DNA of 12,215 nucleotides from Nitrososphaerales archaeon TH5895 (lineage in GTDB: Archaea > Thermoproteota > Nitrososphaeria > Nitrososphaerales > Nitrososphaeraceae): contig JAATVS010000296.1 in NCBI GenBank assembly GCA_014523695.1, positions 1 through 12,215 on the forward strand, in the 5' to 3' direction. A program made the translations under genes and the position numbers. A model generated the notes under the pieces. It did no database searches. It had not been told where the DNA came from and worked only from the letters and a program-made list of their open reading frames with translations. Below, one piece after another: positions 1 to 7,075 of this stretch (its first letter is position 1; every line of letters begins with the position of its first letter).

Positions 1-670
1 AGAGAATGAGTATGCTTATCTAAAAGACATTAAAACATTAAAGAAATCACTTGGAGTACTCATTGGTGTCATAGTACTTTTTGCATTTCACGGGATTCTT
101 GATCTAGAACCCTCGATTATTGCCTTGGGTGGAGCAGCGTTTCTGCTTATCATAACGAGACTTCCTCCAGAACAAGTTCTACATGAAGTGGATTGGACTA
201 CGTTACTGTTTTTTACGGGTCTATTTATTATTGTGGGCTTCGCACAACAGGCTGGGTTGATAACTTTACTATCAAATCTCGCGATTAATATAACAAATGG
301 GGATCCCTGGTTTACTTTTCTGATAATCGTATGGCTATCAGCATTGTCCAGCGCATTCGTGGACAATATTCCATTTACTGCTACAATGATTCCAGTAATT
401 GATTCGCTTAACGAAAACTCAATTATTGCTTCTGCATTCGACTCTTTTCAAATAAGTCCTTTGTGGTGGGCATTATCTTTAGGGGCAAACTTTGGCGGTA
501 ACGGAACATTAATTGGTTCTAGCGCTGCAATTATAGCAGTGGGATTAGCTGAAAAGTTCCATTATGGAATCACATTTAATCGATTCATAAAGGTAGGATT
601 TCCATTTATGGTTCTTACCCTGTTAGCTGGTACTTTGGTGTTACTCATCGACACCTTGCTCAGAATATGA
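1..670 (+). CDS. ArsB/NhaD-type ion transporter, C-terminal part (5' end outside window)
   Basis: Integral membrane transporter of the ion transporter superfamily (ArsB, NhaD and P-protein group), which moves arsenite, Na+/H+ or organic anions across the cytoplasmic membrane. The reading frame is open from base 2, so the start is missing and 222 residues are visible, about half of a usual 400-450 residue protein. After a short charged stretch (KDIKTLKKS) the sequence is strongly hydrophobic, with roughly six membrane segments. The family-typical motif SAFVDNIPFTATMIPVI lies at about visible residues 117-133, and GANFGGNGTLIGSSA, resembling the second substrate-loop repeat, at about 161-175. 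The protein ends close after the last membrane helix (TLVLLIDTLLRI). Family membership is clear, but the transported ion cannot be read from the sequence. Arsenite, sodium or a dicarboxylate are all possible. It is separated from the next gene by 291 bases and is probably not co-transcribed with it. Confidence 0.85.
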   Translation, partial: ENEYAYLKDIKTLKKSLGVLIGVIVLFAFHGILDLEPSIIALGGAAFLLIITRLPPEQVLHEVDWTTLLFFTGLFIIVGFAQQAGLITLLSNLAINITNGDPWFTFLIIVWLSALSSAFVDNIPFTATMIPVIDSLNENSIIASAFDSFQISPLWWALSLGANFGGNGTLIGSSAAIIAVGLAEKFHYGITFNRFIKVGFPFMVLTLLAGTLVLLIDTLLRI

Positions 671-926
671 ATTATATCCGGCATGTGAGTTAATGCTAGG
701 ATCAAAGACTTTTGTGATTTTATGGGCATCATAGAATTTTGAATTAATAGCATTATTTTAATATGGGATTGTTTTATCGCATCCAGTTATCCATTCCATA
801 AAAGTAAGCTTCGATCTTGTCTTATTATCCAGAAGTGATATGCATGAAAGTATTTATGTAGGGAGGTAAATTGAAAATGGTGTTATTATGGTAAGTAATA
901 CGTAATCTACATTCACAAGAATGATA

Positions 927-936
927 TTTTTATAGA
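927..936 (+). promoter_or_regulatory. TATA-like box of the universal stress protein gene
   Basis: An AT-rich TTTTTATAG element lies about 28 bases before the ATG at 962. In archaea transcription starts about 25 bases after such a box, which would place the mRNA 5' end at or next to the start codon. No Shine-Dalgarno is present, which fits a leaderless transcript. Confidence 0.5.
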
Positions 937-961
937 ACTTCAGATAGAGAATAATTGCTTA

Positions 962-1444
962 ATGGACGAGCATAACTCAAACTCTGTATCTGTTAAACGC
1001 ATTCTTGTAGCAACCGATGGATCGGCCTCTTCTATTAGAGCTGCTAATTTTGCGATACATCTTTGCAAGTTGGAAAAGGCAGATTTGGTGGTTTTGCATG
1101 TGCTTCCGGATATTAAACAAGGAGGGGTTATTGGTTTGCGTGCAAAGTACGGCGATCTGAAAATGGTATCAGCATTCTTGCAGGCTAAGGCAAATGAAGC
1201 CAATAAATGGATAGAACCAATCCAAAAAAATGCAAAAAAGAATGGAGTGAGCAGCAAAATCGAGATATTAGAAAATGATGGAACGTCAGTAGTGGGTATA
1301 ATAACAAAATATGCACAAAAGAACCAGATAGACCTCATAGCCGTTGGAACAAGAGGTTTATCTAAGTTTAAACGCCTACTAGTCGGAAGCGTAACCTCTG
1401 CGATAACTAGTCATTCTCACTGCCCTGTCCTGCTAGTGAAATGA
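962..1444 (+). CDS. Universal stress protein, UspA domain
   Basis: Small cytoplasmic nucleotide-binding protein of the UspA family, usually dimeric and linked to stress or energy-state responses. It is 160 residues, normal for a single-domain member. The first beta strand and ligand loop are seen in KRILVATDGSASS (residues 12-24), followed by LVVLHVLP (42-49). The ATP-binding signature G-2x-G-9x-G-S is perfect: G129, G132, G142 and S143 in GTRGLSKFKRLLVGS. The C-terminal strand is CPVLLVK. With this motif intact it should belong to the ATP-binding class rather than the non-binding UspA class. The ATG at 962 is chosen because the conserved domain begins only about 12 residues later and a TATA-like box sits at leaderless spacing. 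It is convergent with the next gene, with 10 bases between the two stop codons. The specific stress or partner is not evident. Confidence 0.93.
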   Translation: MDEHNSNSVSVKRILVATDGSASSIRAANFAIHLCKLEKADLVVLHVLPDIKQGGVIGLRAKYGDLKMVSAFLQAKANEANKWIEPIQKNAKKNGVSSKIEILENDGTSVVGIITKYAQKNQIDLIAVGTRGLSKFKRLLVGSVTSAITSHSHCPVLLVK

Positions 1445-1454
1445 ATAAGTTAAC

Positions 1455-1967
1455 CTACCTAGCCTCAAGAATCGCGAATTTGAAGCCAAATACAAACCCA
1501 ACGTAATCTATCGAACCCTTCTGAAATACTATTACCAACTGAGACACTATATTTTTAATCTCATAATCGAATCTTCCATGTGCATATGCATCATATAGTT
1601 CATCAGGTTGAATAAACAAAGGCATTTTCACCTTTTCAAAGCCTTTTTGTTCACGTTTATAATTTAGCATTTTCAAAACAAGATCTATATCATGTTTAAC
1701 ATCCGGGAGTGTTATGTTTTCGGAATAAACTGCGTCTTCGTAAATCGGATTTAACGCTTCTGCCTTAGCTAATCTGAAGACAGTTCTATTCCCCCATTCT
1801 GGGTTATATTCTGGAAAGTGGGAGAGAATATCTTGAACTTTAGCTAAAAAGTGTGCGTGATCCTCAGGAATATCTTTTTTGTTTTTATCCACAATTCTAA
1901 TTATTTCTTTCTTGATAATGATGGAACTCTGAGGTCTGTTTCGAAAGAAATGAACCAAATACTGCAA
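1455..1967 (-). CDS. Hypothetical protein, 170 residues
   Basis: I do not recognise this protein. It is probably soluble: there is no signal peptide or convincing membrane helix, although the C-terminal third has a strand-like hydrophobic pattern (SQLVIVFQKGSIDYVGFVFGF, about residues 142-162). A charged, histidine-containing region (DIPEDHAHFLAKVQDILSHFPE) lies at about residues 32-53. Codon use resembles its neighbours and the frame is open over 510 bases, which supports real coding. The start is uncertain. The furthest start is a TTG at 1967, with an in-frame TGA only two codons upstream. Other candidates are a second TTG three codons later and a GTG at residue 26. No Shine-Dalgarno is visible. 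A TTTAAG box about 26 bases before the TTG would allow a leaderless transcript. A damaged or frameshifted 5' end is an alternative. It is tail-to-tail with the stress protein gene. Confidence 0.65.
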   Translation of the reverse strand: MQYLVHFFRNRPQSSIIIKKEIIRIVDKNKKDIPEDHAHFLAKVQDILSHFPEYNPEWGNRTVFRLAKAEALNPIYEDAVYSENITLPDVKHDIDLVLKMLNYKREQKGFEKVKMPLFIQPDELYDAYAHGRFDYEIKNIVSQLVIVFQKGSIDYVGFVFGFKFAILEAR

Positions 1968-2333
1968 TCTGTATCAATGTTCATTAGTCTTAAACATTTC
2001 CAATATATGGTCCCTGGGTAACAATTGAGTAATAATGGTTTGCTCATAAGCATTGGATTATTGTGATTTAATGGTGCTTTCACCTAAATCAACTCCGATG
2101 CTTCTGTGTTCAATCCAAGTGGTCATTTTGGCCAGATTCTGTTATCAGTGCTCCACAGCTAATCACAACAATTGAAGCAATTTCTTCTTAGAGAACAGAA
2201 CAGTATGCAAACCTACAAAAAAGACAGTTTTTAATATAACAAAAATTGATTCACCTAGATTAACAAGACTAGAATGGAAATAGTTGAATAGTGTTATAAC
2301 AAGTCAGACGTTGCAAAATTTGGTTCAGGGTGG
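1968..2333. other. Intergenic gap, 366 bases
   Basis: AT-rich DNA between two minus-strand genes. It should hold the promoter of the 170-residue protein: TATA-like candidates on the minus strand lie near 1990-1998 and 2001-2008. A 60-residue open frame on the minus strand (1901-2083) crosses part of it but has no recognisable content or start signal. I see no repeat, RNA gene or other structure here. Confidence 0.5.
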
Positions 2334-2864
2334 TTAAATTTCCTCATATGTCAAAATCCTTTTGGCTGCATTAACTCTATTAAAAAGATCCTTGAGAAAG
2401 AGATCTGCAAATCGCTCAAAATTATAAATTCCAAATTGACTTTTGTATTCCTGCCTTCGCTTTTGATATTCCTCCTCTAACCATCGAAAATCAGCTTCCT
2501 TTAATCTAATAACATAGTCCCTAGACATGGACTTGGATTCGAAGACATTTATCATAAACAAGCTGGCAAATTTTGTGAAACTATCCGCTCTATATCTTTG
2601 ACTATATTTTTCCTGTAGGCTTTTGTGATTCTCAACAAGCCATTCCTTTACGTCTGATCTGAGAGTCAATGAGGAATACCTACCGGAGAAATCTATCTTC
2701 AGATTGTGCATTTCAACTGTATATTGGCCCCGTTTTATTTCATTCATCATAATTATCAATGCACTAGGAAGGAACATGCCAGGATAATGTTCATCCGTTG
2801 CGACCTGCAGTCTCTGAAGGATCGCAGGCTTCAATCCTATGGTCTCGTATCCTCTCGAAGGCAT
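2334..2864 (-). CDS. Ribbon-helix-helix-like protein with three repeat units, putative regulator
   Basis: Probable DNA-binding protein. Residues 6-46 read as one ribbon-helix-helix unit: a short strand (YETIGLK), a helix (ILQRLQVATDEHY) and a second helix (FLPSALIIMMNEIKRG). Two further stretches follow the same plan. Residues 63-112 contain SSLTLRSDVKEWLVENH followed by SFTKFASLFMINVFES. Residues 116-164 contain YVIRLKEADFRWLEEEY followed by NFERFADLFLKDLFNR. Units two and three share a pattern: strand, x-W-L, a long charged helix, then [SN]F-x-[KR]-F-A-x-x-F. This suggests internal duplication, with unit one more distant. At 176 residues it is longer than a simple RHH repressor (45-110 residues). 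The ATG at 2864 is preceded by a TTAATTA box at leaderless spacing and by an inverted repeat that could be its own operator. The domain call is by eye, and an RHH-like fold with another role remains possible. Confidence 0.7.
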   Translation of the reverse strand: MPSRGYETIGLKPAILQRLQVATDEHYPGMFLPSALIIMMNEIKRGQYTVEMHNLKIDFSGRYSSLTLRSDVKEWLVENHKSLQEKYSQRYRADSFTKFASLFMINVFESKSMSRDYVIRLKEADFRWLEEEYQKRRQEYKSQFGIYNFERFADLFLKDLFNRVNAAKRILTYEEI

Positions 2865-2881
2865 GGCATAAATGTATTGGC

Positions 2882-2907
2882 TTGCCTAATTAACATTTGG
2901 TAGGCAA
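2882..2907 (-). promoter_or_regulatory. Promoter of the RHH-like gene with an overlapping inverted repeat
   Basis: Two perfect 7-base arms, TTGCCTA (2882-2888) and TAGGCAA (2901-2907), face each other across 12 bases. On the minus strand a TATA-like TTAATTA (2887-2893) overlaps one arm and the spacer and sits about 26 bases before the ATG at 2864, the usual position for a leaderless archaeal gene. A protein bound to the arms would block TBP/TFB binding. The dyad is seen directly; operator function and autoregulation are inferred. Confidence 0.45.
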
Positions 2908-3064
2908 TTGCGCCTGAACAAGACGCATACCATTATGGATTCCTTACCAAAAGACAGCAAGCTCCGACCCATGTGCATGTGACATTTTTCTCACTTTTTC
3001 GCTCACGACTTGTACCACCCCTCGATACTATTTCATGAAATATCTAAGGTAAGAAAATATTAGA

Positions 3065-4579
3065 TTATTTCCCTGCATTTGGTGCGACAAATCCCTTTAG
3101 ATCTTCCCCCATTAATACATCTTCTTCAGGTGGAACATAGTCGACTACTCCATATCTGCCAGGATATTTCTTTTGGGTTGCCAGAGCTACTACAACAAAG
3201 ATTATAACAGATATTACTGGAGGTATCAATGTATCTAAACCTGCTAATTCAACAGGAATGACGAAGAAAAGCAAAAGCCTCAATGATGATCCGATAATAA
3301 GAGAAGCCAATGTTGCGGGTGTATTCGCCTTCCTCCAGAATAAGCCAAATGTCAGTGGTGCCCAAGCTCCTGCAAACACTATGTCAAATGCAAGGATCAG
3401 ATAAACACCGGGTTGAGGTATCATGTATGCGAGTACGAAAGCAGCTAGCATCATTGGAATAGTAAAAATACGTGTCACCATCAGTAACTTTCTGTCCCCC
3501 ATTCCTGGACGTTTTAGTATCCTTTTCAAGATATTTCTTTGAACAATGTTTCTTGACATGACACTGGAAATGGCGAGCAATCCACCATTTGCAGTTGACA
3601 TCGAGGCACCAAGGACTCCCATGAGTAACGCCAATCCAATAACGAACGGAACGTGGTTTATCGCTAAATCAGGGTAAGCAGTATAGGGATCAACCAGATC
3701 TGGCAGAAAGTATAGGGCAACAATGCCCATCATGCTTGTGGGAACGATGGTCAATATTGTTAATCCTGCTCCCATGAAGGCGCCTCTTCTTGCGGTTTTA
3801 CCGTCCCTAGCTGAGAATACCCTTTCCATGAAATCCAATGCTACAATGTCTCCTAGTGCCAAAGCCATGATCCCTGCCCAATTAATGAGAGCACCATTGC
3901 CCATATCAGTTAGCCCAGATAAATCCAAATACCCAGGCGGAGCGCTGCCTAGAATAGTGTCAAAACTGACGCCAGCAAAGCCTCCTGCGAAGAACAGAAA
4001 TGCTGCCCAAAATGCAGCTATCGCCAAATAAATTTGAAAAATGTCTGTATAAGCCGAGGAGAATAGACCACCTGCATATGTATAAATCAAGACGATTATC
4101 GCTCCAATTAGCATTGCCCATATGAAGTCAATATGTAACACCACCGATAAGATATATCCTGTTGCCGCAAAATTGCCTGCTACCAACACTACGAAGCTTA
4201 CCATCATAAGGATTCCAGAAATACCTTCACTAGCATTTCCAAATCTCCTGAAATAGAAATCGGGCAACGTAAGCATTGACATTTTATTCAATTTCTTCGC
4301 ATAGAATATCGCCGTTAAGATGAGGCATGCCGCTAGGCCGATTGGAATAGCAGCTCCCGACCAGAATCCAAATTGATAAACTAGCGATACATTTCCAAGT
4401 GAAGAATTACCATCGATAGATTGCGCAGCCAGCATAGTCCCTACGAAGAAAAGCGGCAAACTCTTGCCTGCAATCATAAACCGCTTGCTGCTTTTCTTTA
4501 CAAGCTTAGAAGCCAGAGTCCCAACAATAAGGGAAAGCGCTAAGAATGCTATAACCCCAATCGCATATCCGTCTACCAA
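3065..4579 (-). CDS. Sodium:solute symporter family protein
   Basis: Membrane transporter of the SSS family (LeuT fold), which couples Na+ entry to uptake of a small solute. It is 504 residues with about 13 membrane helices, the family's usual size. Family features seen are an N-terminal helix followed by SSKRFMIAGKSLP (30-42), the YTYAGGLFSSAYTDIFQ stretch (166-182), and ALLMGVLGASMSTANGGLL (317-335), where the S-T of the sodium site normally lies. The charged C-terminal tail is cytoplasmic (YVPPEEDVLMGEDLKG). The start is a TTG at 4579, supported by a GGAGGT Shine-Dalgarno six bases upstream (4586-4591) and by the absence of a better ATG. SSS proteins carry urea, proline, sugars, carboxylates and other solutes, and the substrate cannot be assigned here. 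In ammonia-oxidising archaea SSS members are often proposed urea carriers. It is divergent from the chaperonin gene across 362 bases. Confidence 0.92.
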   Translation of the reverse strand: MVDGYAIGVIAFLALSLIVGTLASKLVKKSSKRFMIAGKSLPLFFVGTMLAAQSIDGNSSLGNVSLVYQFGFWSGAAIPIGLAACLILTAIFYAKKLNKMSMLTLPDFYFRRFGNASEGISGILMMVSFVVLVAGNFAATGYILSVVLHIDFIWAMLIGAIIVLIYTYAGGLFSSAYTDIFQIYLAIAAFWAAFLFFAGGFAGVSFDTILGSAPPGYLDLSGLTDMGNGALINWAGIMALALGDIVALDFMERVFSARDGKTARRGAFMGAGLTILTIVPTSMMGIVALYFLPDLVDPYTAYPDLAINHVPFVIGLALLMGVLGASMSTANGGLLAISSVMSRNIVQRNILKRILKRPGMGDRKLLMVTRIFTIPMMLAAFVLAYMIPQPGVYLILAFDIVFAGAWAPLTFGLFWRKANTPATLASLIIGSSLRLLLFFVIPVELAGLDTLIPPVISVIIFVVVALATQKKYPGRYGVVDYVPPEEDVLMGEDLKGFVAPNAGK

Positions 4580-4585
4580 AGTGAT

Positions 4586-4591
4586 ACCTCC
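4586..4591 (-). promoter_or_regulatory. Shine-Dalgarno of the symporter gene
   Basis: GGAGGT on the minus strand, six bases before the TTG start codon at 4579. It fixes a non-ATG start, and it is one of only three clear ribosome-binding sites in the window. Confidence 0.7.
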
Positions 4592-4932
4592 AAGGCTAAT
4601 TTTGCAAAAGGTACGTTACCACTATTTAGACCAGTGAGAACGATGCCATCGAACTGCACATTGGTTTCTAAACATGAAATTATATAAATTTTAGGCCAAA
4701 TAATGTAAATTACGGATATGAGAGTGAACTAACATTCGTATACTACATGTAATCTATCGATAAAAAACAATTATTAGATTTATATGCTTTAATTTCTCAT
4801 AATCTGAGTAGTAGACGACCAGAATTCAAAATTTTCAAATATTTTTTGAATCAGGTGTTCCAATCAATTTTTCTATTACGACGTTCTCAGTCCTGCATCA
4901 GACAAGCCTTAAATAGTTTAAATCAGACACGT

Positions 4933-4937
4933 GGAGG
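4933..4937 (+). promoter_or_regulatory. Shine-Dalgarno of the chaperonin gene
   Basis: GGAGG four bases before the ATG at 4942. It selects this ATG over an in-frame TTG at 4846, which would add 32 residues lacking any chaperonin similarity. Confidence 0.7.
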
Positions 4938-4941
4938 ATAC

Positions 4942-6645
4942 ATGGATCCTCGCATGGAACAACTATTCGATGATGGACTTAGGAGAAGTCAAGAGGGCGA
5001 GAGTCGTCGGTATAATCTCTTGGCAGCTACCTTGATTGCAAATCTAGTTAAAAATTCGCTTGGTCCTTGTGGATTGGAAAAAATGTATATCGATATTATG
5101 GGAGAGATCACGGTGACAAAAGATGGTTCGGCTATTTTAAGAAAACTCGATGTTGAGCATCCTGCAGCAAAAATCCTCATAGAGGCAGCCAATTCTGTAG
5201 ACAATGAGGTAGGAGACGGTACTACTTCGGTTGTCATTTTGTCGGGAGAATTACTATCCAAGGCGCAAGAATTGTTGTTGTCTGGAATCGCTCCATCTGT
5301 TATAATTGATGGCTATCTTATGGGTCTAGATATATCGCTTCAGGCACTCAACCGAATTTCAGTATCGTCAACTAGTATACGCAGGGAGGTAATGAGTAAG
5401 TTGGCCGAGACTTGCCTCCGATCTAGGTCTATATCCGGAGTTGTTGCTAGAGAAAATGCTAGTGCAGCTGATCTAGTAGTTGAGGCCGTTTGGAGCATTG
5501 CAGATTTGAGGAGCAAAATGATCGATATAGACGACATCAAAATTGAAGAAAAACTGGGCAATTCTTCTGATACTACCCTAATAAGAGGCACAGTGATTGA
5601 CAAGACCTTTAACGCGTCTTCCAGGGTCAAACAGATTGATAATGCCAAGATACTTCTAACTAATGAAGAACTTGATAGGAGTAGGACCAGGACTAATTCT
5701 GAATTGAATATATCATCCTATGATCAGCTAGAGAATTACCACAGATCTGAATATGAACTACTCGAAGTTAAGGTACAGAATATTATAGATTCTGGAGCAA
5801 ATATCGTGATTTCTCAGAAGGGAATAAGCAAGATTGTCCAACAGCACTTATCAAGAGCAGATATTATCTCCATTCATAGAGTTAAAGAAAATGATATGCT
5901 GTGGTTGGAAAAATCAACAACTACAATGATTATCAAAGATTTGAATGGCCCGATACCATCTAATACTTTGGGTTATGCGGGAAAAGTATATGAAAAATTG
6001 GTTGGTGAAGACAAGATGGTCTTTATCGATTGCTGTAGGGATCCAAAATCAGTAACTCTTCTGTTGAGGGCAAACTCGAAAAGGGTACTCGATGAGTACC
6101 ATCGGTCTGCCTTGGATGGGTTTGCTGTTCTAAGAGACTATATTCTATCACCTCGAATTGTTGGAGGTGCTGGAGCTACTGAAGTGAGGGTAGCATCTAT
6201 CGTTAGAGATGAATCTAGACAAATTAAAGGCCGCGTTCAGCTCGTGCTTCGGAAATTCGCTGATGCATTGGAGGAAATACCAATTACACTCGCTAGAAAT
6301 GCTGGAATGGATACGGTTAACACGATAATCCAATTGAGGTCTAAACACTTGCCTGCTCATAGCAAGGTTAAGTGGTATGGAATCGATTCAAAAAGTAGAA
6401 AGGTAGACAATATCTTCTCCTCAGTGATCGAGCCATCGATAGTTAAAGAACAAATTCTCAAAACAGCTGTGGAGGTAACCTGCATGTTGCTACGCGTGGA
6501 TGATGTCTTGATGGCCAAACCCAAAATGGAGACTCATAGCCACGCAGACGGAGTAGAGCATTCACATCCCGGAGGAGACAAGAAGCATGACCATTATTTC
6601 GATCGACTCGGAAAACAACAAAGGCCTATGCATCACTATTATTGA
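4942..6645 (+). CDS. Thermosome (group II chaperonin) subunit, divergent, with histidine-rich tail
   Basis: ATP-dependent protein-folding chaperonin subunit that should assemble into a two-ring complex in the cytoplasm. It is 567 residues, slightly longer than the usual 540-550. The domains are in order: equatorial (1-140), intermediate, apical with helical protrusion (about 205-375), then intermediate and equatorial again. Nucleotide-site motifs are SLGPCG (39-44), TKDGSAIL (59-66) and GDGTTS (91-96). The aspartate needed for hydrolysis matches D392 in RSALDGFAVL, and GGAGATE (408-414) is present. Divergences from typical thermosomes are Cys at 43 where Arg or Lys is common in LGPRG, Ala at 64 in place of the usual Thr of DGAT, and His at 388 for the Glu of the ER motif before the catalytic Asp. 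Residues 532-565 carry eight histidines. The ATG at 4942 is fixed by GGAGG at 4933. It is probably a paralogue beside standard thermosome subunits encoded elsewhere; that is inferred. Confidence 0.93.
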   Translation: MDPRMEQLFDDGLRRSQEGESRRYNLLAATLIANLVKNSLGPCGLEKMYIDIMGEITVTKDGSAILRKLDVEHPAAKILIEAANSVDNEVGDGTTSVVILSGELLSKAQELLLSGIAPSVIIDGYLMGLDISLQALNRISVSSTSIRREVMSKLAETCLRSRSISGVVARENASAADLVVEAVWSIADLRSKMIDIDDIKIEEKLGNSSDTTLIRGTVIDKTFNASSRVKQIDNAKILLTNEELDRSRTRTNSELNISSYDQLENYHRSEYELLEVKVQNIIDSGANIVISQKGISKIVQQHLSRADIISIHRVKENDMLWLEKSTTTMIIKDLNGPIPSNTLGYAGKVYEKLVGEDKMVFIDCCRDPKSVTLLLRANSKRVLDEYHRSALDGFAVLRDYILSPRIVGGAGATEVRVASIVRDESRQIKGRVQLVLRKFADALEEIPITLARNAGMDTVNTIIQLRSKHLPAHSKVKWYGIDSKSRKVDNIFSSVIEPSIVKEQILKTAVEVTCMLLRVDDVLMAKPKMETHSHADGVEHSHPGGDKKHDHYFDRLGKQQRPMHHYY

Positions 6646-7075
6646 TATGAAATTTCCCCGGTTTGCTTTATCCACGCTTCGTCTAATCATGAAACCGGGA
6701 CGGATTTTTGATTGATCCTGCTATGCCGCGGAACTAGTGAAACCCGTCTCAAATGTCGGTCACTTTTTAACGATGTTCTGAACGAATAAAGACATTCAAT
6801 TCCATCATAGTGTTACATATATAGGCACTATGTATAAGAATACTCCCTTCGTATGTGTATACCACTAATATTAGGATATTATATAGCACAGTTGAATCAA
6901 GTAGATTATGAATTGAATGTCTCATAAAATATCTACCCTTGGAATCCATGATAACTAAAAAAAGGAAATTCTCCAAACTTGTAGCGATAAAATGGGGATT
7001 AGTGTAAATTGTAAATCGATAACTATGTTTTCCGGGAGGTTACCCAGATAAGTGCTTGAATATATAATGGCAGCG
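6646..7075. other. Intergenic gap, 430 bases, with a GC-richer structured stretch
   Basis: The first 120 bases (about 6655-6775) are near 50 percent GC by eye and carry potential stems, described separately. The rest is AT-rich. An open frame of 69 codons on the minus strand (6767-6976) has no recognisable product and no clear start signal, so it is not called. The 3' end of the small minus-strand gene at 7076 closes the gap. Confidence 0.4.
6657..6777 (+). ncRNA. Candidate structured RNA or 3' untranslated element after the chaperonin gene
   Basis: CCCGGTTT (6657-6664) pairs perfectly with AAACCGGG (6692-6699). A second possible stem joins GGGACGGATTT (6697-6707) with AAACCCGTCTC (6740-6750), with two mismatches, and the two stems share bases so they would compete. 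CCGCGG lies at about 6726-6731, and a T-run (CACTTTTTAAC) follows at about 6771-6781, where archaeal transcription could stop. It begins 11 bases after the chaperonin stop, so it could be the mRNA tail, a terminator or a separate RNA. No known RNA family is recognised. Confidence 0.3.

Larger units (their letters stand above)
4580..4941. other. Divergent intergenic region between symporter and chaperonin genes
   Basis: About 360 bases of AT-rich DNA carrying both promoters. Visible elements are TATATAA-like sequence at 4681-4688 (readable in either direction, about 100 bases from the symporter start), TTTATATG near 4778, an 8-base inverted repeat ATTCAAAA (4824-4831) / TTTTGAAT (4844-4851), and CTTAAATAG at 4908-4916 about 30 bases before the chaperonin ATG. 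Which TATA-like box is used for either gene cannot be decided from sequence alone. Confidence 0.45.

Noticed and set aside
1901..2083. 60-codon minus-strand frame as an independent gene
   Set aside because: It overlaps the better-supported 170-residue frame and has no recognisable content; it is kept only as part of the frameshift question.
3029..3042. 14-base perfect palindrome TATTTCATGAAATA downstream of the symporter gene
   Set aside because: A palindrome of this size is expected by chance about once in 12 kb of AT-rich DNA, it has no loop for an RNA hairpin, and it is not placed at a promoter.
4846..4941. N-terminal extension of the chaperonin from an in-frame TTG
   Set aside because: The extra 32 residues have no chaperonin similarity, and a GGAGG site directly precedes the ATG at 4942.
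6767..6976. 69-codon minus-strand frame in the gap after the chaperonin
   Set aside because: No recognisable domain, no clear start signal, and composition like the surrounding non-coding DNA.
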